A DNA stretch of 28,274 nt from Bacillota bacterium (GTDB taxonomy: Bacteria; Bacillota; Clostridia; Christensenellales; SZUA-584), in contig JAEYLC010000013.1 of the NCBI GenBank assembly GCA_023461435.1, forward strand, positions 1-28,274, written 5' to 3'. The notes beneath the pieces were generated by a model. The model had not been told where the DNA came from and did not search any database. It saw only the letters and a program-made list of their open reading frames with translations. This document shows positions 22,929 to 28,274 of this stretch, piece by piece (the first letter of the stretch is position 1; every line of letters begins with the position of its first letter). A program made the position numbers and the translations under genes.

Positions 22929-23597
22929 ATGATGCAGGCATTTACACGTAATTATGAGGATAACAGCACCGACGCGGGGTTCCAGTTTACGTTTTACTGC
23001 GACGTGTGCCACGACGGTTTTAAAACATCTTTTATCGAATCGGCGACATATAAAAAGGGGAGCCTGCTCCGGGGCCTTTCGCGCGGCATCGGCGCGGCGG
23101 GCAGTCTTTTCGGCGGGGCGCTCGGCAATATCAGCAACGCTGTGTATCAGGGCGAACATATTCTCTCCGAGCGTTTTCAAGGCATGTCTCCCGAGTGGCA
23201 GAAGGAGCATGAAAAGGCGTTCGCGATGGCGCAGAACGAGGCCAAGCAGCATTTTCACCGCTGCCACAAGTGCCACAGCTGGGTGTGCGACACCTGCTTT
23301 AACGACGAAGTGGGCCTTTGCGCCGAGTGCGCGCCGCGCGCCAATGTGGAGATCGCGGCGGCCCGGGCCGATAAGATGAAGCGCGACATCTGGGACAAGG
23401 CGAACGAGACGCAGGTGTTTCAGGGCGAGATCGAGCAGAAAGCTACGTTCTGCCCGAACTGCGGCAAGCCCGCGGGCAACGCGAAGTTTTGCACCAACTG
23501 CGGCGCGAATCTGGCGCTCAATATATGCCCGAACTGCGGCGCGGAGAACGATGTGAGCGTGCGGTTCTGCGGTGAGTGCGGCACAAAGCTGAAGTAA
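22929..23597 (+). CDS. Zinc-ribbon protein with eight CxxC motifs and a Gly-rich hydrophobic insert
   Basis: The 222-residue protein begins with a conserved-looking module (FQFTFYCDVCHDGFKTSFIES, C24/C27). A Gly/Ala-rich weakly hydrophobic stretch follows (about 49-72) and could lie against a membrane. Next come a helical part and a ribbon with C112/C115, C120/C123 and C131/C134, then two C-terminal ribbons with C175/C178, C188/C191, C200/C203 and C214/C217. The last two are of the CPNCGxx ... FCxxCG type common in bacterial adaptor proteins. Similar proteins with the YCDxCxxGxxSxF start occur in many bacteria without known function. It follows the four-ribbon protein by 7 bases and precedes the operon terminator. 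Confidence 0.72.
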   Translation: MMQAFTRNYEDNSTDAGFQFTFYCDVCHDGFKTSFIESATYKKGSLLRGLSRGIGAAGSLFGGALGNISNAVYQGEHILSERFQGMSPEWQKEHEKAFAMAQNEAKQHFHRCHKCHSWVCDTCFNDEVGLCAECAPRANVEIAAARADKMKRDIWDKANETQVFQGEIEQKATFCPNCGKPAGNAKFCTNCGANLALNICPNCGAENDVSVRFCGECGTKLK

Positions 23598-23611
23598 GAG
23601 AGATTTGCATG

Positions 23612-23645
23612 ATGAGGCGGCTCAAGCGGGCTGCCTCATGTTTTT
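23612..23645 (+). terminator. Terminator of the zinc-ribbon operon
   Basis: ATGAGGC (23612-23618) pairs with GCCTCAT (23633-23639), extended by further G-C and wobble pairs, and a T5 run starts two bases later. It lies 15 bases after the last stop. Confidence 0.82.
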
Positions 23646-23657
23646 ATAGCAGTTGCG

Positions 23658-23735
23658 TTTTCCTCCCGCAGTCGCCTGCCGGCGACAGCTCCCATTCGGC
23701 CCCTACGGGGTAGTCCAGAGGGAGCCAATATTCGA
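23658..23735. repeat. Interspersed palindromic repeat, copy B
   Basis: TTTTCCTCCC is followed by AGTCGCC-TGCC-GGCGACAGC (23670-23689), a hairpin with 6-bp arms, and then by a CCC/GGG-rich part ending in GAGGGAGCCAATATT. The same core occurs near 28107-28140. No open frame of note lies in 23646-23878, about 230 bases. Confidence 0.78.
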
Positions 23736-23878
23736 GCTTAGATGAATTCGAGAAGGAGTTGGCTGAATGTTCTTGAAGTATGCGAAAGACTTATTTCGAA
23801 GAAGTTTTTCTGAAGGCCGATAAAACTTAAGCGCGGACCCATGTGCCTCTCTCGATGGCACAATATGCCGGAGGGAGT

Positions 23879-23905
23879 GAAAAAAAGGATGCTGCGAAAG
23901 CATCC
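23879..23905 (-). terminator. Terminator of the 74-residue orphan gene
   Basis: On the minus strand GGATGCT (23905-23899) pairs with AGCATCC (23893-23887) around TTCGC, and an eight-base T-rich run follows. It lies 14 bases after the stop codon. Confidence 0.88.
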
Positions 23906-23918
23906 CGAAACATCAAAC

Positions 23919-24143
23919 TTACATGATTTTTTTATCGAAGCCGATCACTTCATAGTAGTCCGGTTCACCATAATTATCGAAGGGAACCGGATTTGCAATG
24001 GGGACATACAGCACGTCGATGTCCTTTTCCCTCAGCCTGAAGCCCTCGCCGATCCAGTGGTCATGATGTAACTTGGTGCCGTCTTCAAGCTCGTAACTAT
24101 AGGATATACCAGCTTCGTGAAAATTTCGTCTGACGATATTCAT
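23919..24143 (-). CDS. Small conserved-looking protein of unknown function
   Basis: This 74-residue soluble protein is not recognised. It is acidic and rich in aromatic residues and has a striking HHDHW in the middle, followed by a strand-rich half (IDVLYVPIANPVPFDNYG) and a charged end. There is no membrane segment, cysteine or helix-turn-helix. The gene looks real: AAGGAGGTC stands 9 bases before the ATG, and a textbook terminator follows it. It stands alone between a repeat cluster and the synthase gene. The histidine group could bind a metal, but this is only a possibility. Confidence 0.65.
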   Translation of the reverse strand: MNIVRRNFHEAGISYSYELEDGTKLHHDHWIGEGFRLREKDIDVLYVPIANPVPFDNYGEPDYYEVIGFDKKIM

Positions 24144-24392
24144 TATTCTTGACCTCCTTCATTTTTGCCGTCGCCAAAAGGGCGCGGGGTAATAAATGTT
24201 TCATTAGCCTACACTGGTGTCCTTGGATTCTCAAGACGTACGTTGGGTATATTGAATACTTCTATATATGATCCAATTTTCCTGCATTGACAATAAAGTC
24301 ACAAACCTGTTGCCTGCGATATCAAACACGGTGGAAATAGTCCTGATAAATAATTTTGTTAGCGCCTGATAAAAATTTTTAACAGAAAAAAC
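24144..24392. other. Intergenic region without a visible gene
   Basis: About 250 bases separate the orphan gene (minus strand) from the promoter of the synthase gene (plus strand). I see no frame with a ribosome binding site, no strong hairpin and no convincing promoter for the orphan gene, although it must lie here. Confidence 0.5.
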
Positions 24393-24421
24393 TTGTTAGA
24401 TAATCAAATAATCTGTATACT
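24393..24421 (+). promoter_or_regulatory. SigA-type promoter of the oxoamine synthase gene
   Basis: TTGTTA (24393-24398) and TATACT (24416-24421) are separated by 17 bases, 42 bases upstream of the GTG start. Confidence 0.7.
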
Positions 24422-24463
24422 CAAACGTGGATTAATGCAGAATATGACGAGGGAGATGTATTC

Positions 24464-25639
24464 GTGGATTTATTTGAAAAGTGCTATTCTTTTACCGACG
24501 CAAAAGAAGCAATCGCATCAGGGCTTTATCCATACTTTCATGCGCTCCATACTGCTCAGGATACCGAAGTGGTCATGGACGGCAGACGCATCATCATGAT
24601 CGGCTCCAACAACTACATGGGCTTAACGAGCGACCCGCGTACGATTCAGGCCGCCAAAGACGCGCTCGATAAATTCGGGACAGGCTGCTCGGGCTCGCGC
24701 TTTTTAAACGGCACGCTCGTGCTGCATGAACAGCTCGAGGAAGAACTCGCGGACTTTTTCCACAAGGACGCGGCGCTCACGTTCAGTACCGGCTTCCAGA
24801 CGAACCTTGGCGTGATCAGCGCGGTCGTCGGCCGACATGATTATATAATAAACGATTCGGAAAATCACGCAAGCATTATCGACGCATGCCGCTTGAGCTT
24901 TGCGAAAAATGTGCTCAAATACGAGCACAGCGATATGGCGAGCCTCGAGGAACGGCTGCAGCGTTTGCCTCTGGACGCGGGCAAGCTCATTATCACGGAC
25001 GGCGTGTTTTCCATGAGCGGCGATATCGCCAAGCTCCCCGAAATTGTGGAGCTTGCGAAAAAATACAAGGCGCGCATACTCGTGGACGATGCGCACGGCG
25101 CGGGCATGGTCGGCGATTGCGGCCGCGGCACCGCGAACTACTTCGGCCTCGAAAAAGAAGTTGACATCATCATGACGACGTTCTCCAAATCGTTTGCGTC
25201 GCTCGGCGGATGCATCGCCGCGGATGAAGACGTGATCGGCTATGTCAAGCACCGGTCGCGGCCGTTCATTTTCAGCGCGTCGATACCCCCGGCCAACGCC
25301 GCCGCCGCGCGCGAAGCGTTGCGCATCATGAGGAGCGAACCTCAGCGTCAGAAAGCGCTGATCGATATTTCAAACTACATGCGCGGCAAGCTTAAAGAGG
25401 CGGGTATTCCGATCATTGAAGGCGAAACGGCGGTCATACCGGTGTTCACCTACGATATGCACAGAACGTTTGTGATCACCAAGATGCTGTTTGAAGAGGG
25501 CGTTTATGTGAACCCCGTCATTCCGCCGGCTGTGAAGGACGGCGAGTGCATGCTGCGGACAAGCTATACCGCCACGCACACGAAGGAGCAGATGGACACG
25601 GCGGTCGAAGCGTTCAAACGCGTGTTTGCTAAATTCTGA
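24464..25639 (+). CDS. PLP-dependent alpha-oxoamine synthase, serine-palmitoyltransferase-like
   Basis: The 391-residue protein is a fold-type I PLP enzyme that condenses an amino acid with an acyl-CoA and releases CO2. PLP contacts are H135 (NHASIID), D208/H211 (VDDAHGAG) and the Schiff-base K242 (TFSKSFASLGG). Several blocks favour the serine palmitoyltransferase branch over Kbl or BioF: GLYPYFHAL followed by DTEVVMDG, GSNNYMGLTSDP, and TGCSGSRFLNGT, where Kbl has MASVRFICGT. The end, EGVYVNPVIPP and RTSYTATHTKEQ, fits the same branch. The start is GTG with GAGGGAG 8 bases upstream. It stands alone with its own promoter and terminator. No threonine dehydrogenase or biotin gene is near, which weighs against Kbl and BioF. 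The real substrate is unproven. Confidence 0.8.
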   Translation: MDLFEKCYSFTDAKEAIASGLYPYFHALHTAQDTEVVMDGRRIIMIGSNNYMGLTSDPRTIQAAKDALDKFGTGCSGSRFLNGTLVLHEQLEEELADFFHKDAALTFSTGFQTNLGVISAVVGRHDYIINDSENHASIIDACRLSFAKNVLKYEHSDMASLEERLQRLPLDAGKLIITDGVFSMSGDIAKLPEIVELAKKYKARILVDDAHGAGMVGDCGRGTANYFGLEKEVDIIMTTFSKSFASLGGCIAADEDVIGYVKHRSRPFIFSASIPPANAAAAREALRIMRSEPQRQKALIDISNYMRGKLKEAGIPIIEGETAVIPVFTYDMHRTFVITKMLFEEGVYVNPVIPPAVKDGECMLRTSYTATHTKEQMDTAVEAFKRVFAKF

Positions 25640-25678
25640 TTAGAGACTTCATGTGTTACCCAATATAATACCTTTTCA

Positions 25679-25711
25679 CAAGGCGCCAATTGACGGCGTC
25701 TTGTTTTTTTT
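25679..25711 (+). terminator. Terminator of the oxoamine synthase gene
   Basis: CAAGGCGCC (25679-25687) pairs with GGCGTCTTG (25695-25703) with one G-U pair, and eight T residues follow. Confidence 0.9.
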
Positions 25712-25769
25712 AAACATGCGCAATGAGCCTGAATCAATAATTATCCGCTGTATCACGGCAAGCCGGAGA

Positions 25770-25976
25770 TTATTTGTCCTGAGCCGGGCCGTTATTCTCT
25801 TGCTTCCTTCTTTTTTTGTCTCCGATCAGACAAAGTGAAAACAGCAAAACAGAAAAAATAATCGAAGCGATAACGTATACGGAAGGCAGCGCCATAACAA
25901 ATGTGTGGATAAAAAGCATCGCTATAAATACGATGCACGCAATGACCATTCCGATAATGACTTCTGTTTTTTTCAT
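25770..25976 (-). CDS. Small two-helix membrane protein of unknown function
   Basis: This 68-residue protein has two hydrophobic segments (about residues 6-26 and 30-52) joined by a short loop, then a basic and polar tail (KKRRKQENN). I do not recognise a family. TAGGAGG stands 5 bases before the ATG, which supports a real gene. It is convergent with the synthase gene and divergent from the PIG-V-like gene. The positive residues after the second segment place both ends in the cytoplasm. Confidence 0.62.
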   Translation of the reverse strand: MKKTEVIIGMVIACIVFIAMLFIHTFVMALPSVYVIASIIFSVLLFSLCLIGDKKRRKQENNGPAQDK

Positions 25977-26111
25977 ATTGTCCTCCTAAAGAGTCATGAT
26001 TCTCAGATTGAGATGGAAACCGATGCTATGACCAGTAAACCACATGATGCATCCAAAATCAACGCTGACGGACACCGTTGCGATGTTAAGGAAGAGTGCT
26101 CCAGCGGCGGC

Positions 26112-26140
26112 TTGCTTTTTTTCCCTCCAAACATTATGAT
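26112..26140 (+). promoter_or_regulatory. SigA-type promoter of the PIG-V-like gene
   Basis: TTGCTT (26112-26117) and TATGAT (26135-26140) are 17 bases apart, 27 bases before the TTG start codon. Confidence 0.6.
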
Positions 26141-26167
26141 TTATAGGAATGATCTGGAGGACTCGGT

Positions 26168-27409
26168 TTGGATATCGTATTTGAAATTTTCGCCTGGCTT
26201 GTTTTCGCAGCCGCGCTGATAATTCTGGCGGTCAAGTTCTTTCGGGACAAGGACCCTGGAAGCTTGCTCGTGCCGCCGCAAAAGCTGAGCAAGAGCATCA
26301 TATTCAAAATCGTCGCCGCCGCGCTGCTGTCGCGCATCGTCCTGTATCTGATCAGCTTTGTTTTTACGCATATCGCCGGCTATCCGCGGGATTTCCTCGA
26401 TGTCTGGAACGAATGGGACGCGCAGAGCTACATCTGGATTGCGAATCATGGTTACTACAGCCCGGATGAAGGCTGGATACGCATCGTGTTCTATCCGCTA
26501 TACCCGTTTGCGGTCTGGCTGCTCAAATTCATATTTGTGAGTGACGTTGCCGCGGGGCTCGCCGCGTCTTGGGCATGCCTGTGCGGCGCCTGCGTGTTTT
26601 TGTACAAGCTCGTGCTGCTTGACGCCAATCACAAGTCCGCTTTGCGGGCTGTGAAGTTCCTGCTCATCTTCCCGTGCACCGTGTTTCTTGGCGCACCGTA
26701 TACCGAATCGATGTTTCTGCTGTTATCGTTCGGGTGTCTGTATTACGCGCGCCTGAGAAAATTCGCCTTGGCCGGTATCATGGCGGGGCTCGCCGCGATG
26801 ACGCGCAATATGGGGCTGCTGCTCGCCGTGCCGATGTTCATCGAGATACTCAATGCGCACGGGCTCACGCCGAAATCGCTACGGCAGAACTTCAGGCAAA
26901 AGCTGAGGGCCTCGCTCAAGGATTTCGCAGCCCTGTTGATTGTGGGGGCGGGCGCGTTGTCGTATCTGTTTTTAAATCACGCGATGCTCGGCAATGCGCT
27001 CGCGTTCATGCAATATCAGCAGGATCACTGGTCTCAGAGCTTCGGCAGCTATGCGCACTCGCTGCTCACCACCTTTAACCAGATGCTTGGTGAGACGGCG
27101 ATCAGGCGGCAGCTGCTGCTGTGGGTGCAGCAGTTCATCGTGCTGATACTTGGGGGACTGAGCCTTCCGCTGATCAGTGCAAAGACGCGCCCTTCATACG
27201 CCGCATATTCGGTCGCGTATGTGCTTGTGGCGTTTTCGCCCACATGGCTGCTGTCGGGCCTGCGCTATTATATGGGGCTGGCTGTGCTGTTTCCTCTGCT
27301 GGCCGCGGCGGCCACGCGCAGGTGGCTCGATATCGCTTTGACCGTTGTGTTTTCGGTGTTCGCCGTGGCGTTTTCGTGCTTCTTTGCCATTCACTGGGAA
27401 GTGCTATAA
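26168..27409 (+). CDS. PIG-V-like membrane mannosyltransferase (GT-C fold)
   Basis: The 413-residue protein has about ten hydrophobic segments and the hallmarks of the PIG-V family: WNEWDAQSYIWIANHGY (residues 80-96) in the first outer loop with D84 as the expected catalytic acid, then FYPLYPFAVW, and later GAPYTESMFLLLSFGCLYYARL and AGLAAMTRNMGLLLAVP. Eukaryotic PIG-V adds the second mannose of GPI anchors; bacterial relatives use polyprenol-linked sugars on uncertain acceptors. The start is TTG, with GGAGG 7 bases upstream. A GT2-GtrA enzyme able to make a lipid-linked sugar is encoded about 9 kb upstream, but no direct link is shown. The HD gene begins 24 bases after its stop. Confidence 0.82.
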   Translation: MDIVFEIFAWLVFAAALIILAVKFFRDKDPGSLLVPPQKLSKSIIFKIVAAALLSRIVLYLISFVFTHIAGYPRDFLDVWNEWDAQSYIWIANHGYYSPDEGWIRIVFYPLYPFAVWLLKFIFVSDVAAGLAASWACLCGACVFLYKLVLLDANHKSALRAVKFLLIFPCTVFLGAPYTESMFLLLSFGCLYYARLRKFALAGIMAGLAAMTRNMGLLLAVPMFIEILNAHGLTPKSLRQNFRQKLRASLKDFAALLIVGAGALSYLFLNHAMLGNALAFMQYQQDHWSQSFGSYAHSLLTTFNQMLGETAIRRQLLLWVQQFIVLILGGLSLPLISAKTRPSYAAYSVAYVLVAFSPTWLLSGLRYYMGLAVLFPLLAAAATRRWLDIALTVVFSVFAVAFSCFFAIHWEVL

Positions 27410-27433
27410 TTCATTTTGTGAGGAGTGATTGAT

Positions 27434-27979
27434 ATGGATAAGCCAAAGAACTTCATCAGAACGTATACCGGCATTTATCTTGACCCGTATGTGATCAAAC
27501 CCGAACAGGTTGAAATACTCGATATCGCGCATTCGCTGTCGCTGATGACGCGCGCCAACGGGCATATCCGGCATTTCTTTTCGGTGGCGCAGCACGCGGT
27601 GAACTGCGCGATCGAAGCGGGAAACCGCGGACTTTCGCGGCGCATACAGCTTGCGTGCCTGCTGCACGACGCGGCGGAAAGCTACATCTCCGACGTGACG
27701 CGTCCCGTCAAGCACCGCCTTGAAGGGTACGAGCAGATCGAGGATTTTGTGCTCAGCGTGATATTCGATAAATATGGTCTTTGGGATATCAGAGGAGATG
27801 AGCTGCGCGCCGTTAAGGAAATTGACGACTCTATGCTGTATTATGAGTTTGAGGCGCTTGCGGGCGTCAGTATCAGGGACAACGCGCCGGTGATCACGAT
27901 GGCGCACGACTTTTCGTACAAGCCGATGGCCGATGTCGAGCGCGATTTTTTAAGCATGTTTGATATGCTTACACAGTAA
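27434..27979 (+). CDS. HD-domain phosphohydrolase (YfbR-like)
   Basis: The 181-residue protein has the HD metal ligands H54 (SVAQHAVN) and H78-D79 (ACLLHDAAESYI), followed by SDVTRPVKHRL. The opening (TYTGIYLDPYVI, then EILDIAHSLSLMTRANGH) and this order match a family of small phosphohydrolases related to YfbR-type deoxynucleoside 5'-monophosphatases. Nucleotides are therefore the likely substrate. The ATG at 27434 is preferred to a GTG at 27425 because AGGAG lies 8 bases before it. It is probably co-transcribed with the PIG-V-like gene, with which it has no obvious functional tie. Confidence 0.82.
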   Translation: MDKPKNFIRTYTGIYLDPYVIKPEQVEILDIAHSLSLMTRANGHIRHFFSVAQHAVNCAIEAGNRGLSRRIQLACLLHDAAESYISDVTRPVKHRLEGYEQIEDFVLSVIFDKYGLWDIRGDELRAVKEIDDSMLYYEFEALAGVSIRDNAPVITMAHDFSYKPMADVERDFLSMFDMLTQ

Positions 27980-28020
27980 GAACACTGCCGCTGCTCTTCA
28001 TTTCTGACAGCTCGAAATTT

Positions 28021-28160
28021 ACCTCCCTCTGGAGGGAGGTGGCGCGAAGCGCCGGAAGGAGGATCTGAAGTCCACGCGACAGCTTAATAGTCAAAATTAC
28101 ACTGCATTTTCCTCCCCTAGTCGCCTTGCGGCGACAGCCCCCTCTCGAGGCAATGTCAAT
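28021..28160. repeat. Interspersed palindromic repeat cluster, copy C
   Basis: ACCTCCCTC-TG-GAGGGAGGT (28021-28040) is a perfect palindrome, followed at once by the hairpin GGCGC-GAA-GCGCC (28041-28053) and GGAAGGAGGATC. A second part has TTTTCCTCCC and AGTCGCC-TTGC-GGCGACAGC (28107-28138), the same core as copy B near 23658. No gene is visible from 27980 to the end of the window. Confidence 0.8.
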
Positions 28161-28274
28161 AACTTAAGCTCAGAGGAAGGATTTCAGAAAAGGGTTAGCG
28201 GCAGCAAAGGGTTTGTGGACGCGAGGAAAAGAGCGCCCCGGTCGCACGGGGGAGACGACACGGGTAAGTTCGCG

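Overview
The window looks like a chromosomal segment of a spore-forming anaerobic member of the Bacillota (Clostridia). The reasons are a set of spore-cortex and germination genes (SleL/YaaH-like, CwlJ-like, GerQ-like, PdaA-like), strong AGGAGG-type ribosome binding sites, several TTG/GTG starts, a rubredoxin-type protein, a fused MsrA-MsrB, and interspersed palindromic repeats of a kind common in gut Clostridia. I see no rRNA, tRNA, CRISPR array, transposase or phage structural gene. The family or genus cannot be fixed from this sequence alone.

Layout. 1-1793: an AT-rich membrane-anchored SGNH hydrolase with a C-terminal ILEI-like domain, closed by a strong terminator. 1850-2150: a decayed, low-complexity reverse-strand frame. 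2300-5880: the spore block, with sleL on the minus strand divergent from cwlJ-gerQ and then pdaA. 5919-6639: a HigB/HigA-type toxin-antitoxin operon whose toxin frame is broken by one base. 6736-7937: lgt and a DUF4190 membrane protein, each on the minus strand. 8050-11451: a minus-strand HscC-like Hsp70 with a membrane-anchored J-domain partner. 11639-16006: a plus-strand run with a YjjG-type nucleotidase, MutY, MsrAB, exonuclease III, rubredoxin and an HD phosphohydrolase, a set that fits nucleotide-pool cleaning and repair of oxidative damage. 16269-18646: two overlapping membrane glycosyltransferase genes (GT2-GtrA fusion and GT87-like). 18690-18940: nested palindromic repeats.

19066-21269 is an AmmeMemoRadiSam locus: a LigB-like dioxygenase/AMMECR1 fusion translationally coupled to a radical SAM enzyme. 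21323-23645 is a self-contained operon with its own promoter and terminator. It encodes a large protein with two PH-like-looking modules and two Cys-rich zinc-ribbon proteins, 32 cysteines between them. No function can be given, and it is the best candidate here for an undescribed system. 23919-24143 is a small orphan gene. 24393-25711 is a single-gene unit for an alpha-oxoamine synthase that looks more like serine palmitoyltransferase than like BioF or Kbl. 25770-27979 holds a small membrane protein, a PIG-V-like mannosyltransferase and a second HD phosphohydrolase. The window ends in another palindromic repeat cluster.

How the genes work together. The spore genes cover both ends of cortex biology: PdaA makes the muramic-delta-lactam mark, CwlJ with GerQ and SleL degrade marked cortex at germination. 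The repair block brings together base-excision, methionine-sulfoxide and nucleotide-pool functions in overlapping genes, which suggests joint expression under oxidative stress. Most other units are small, separately promoted and not obviously linked.
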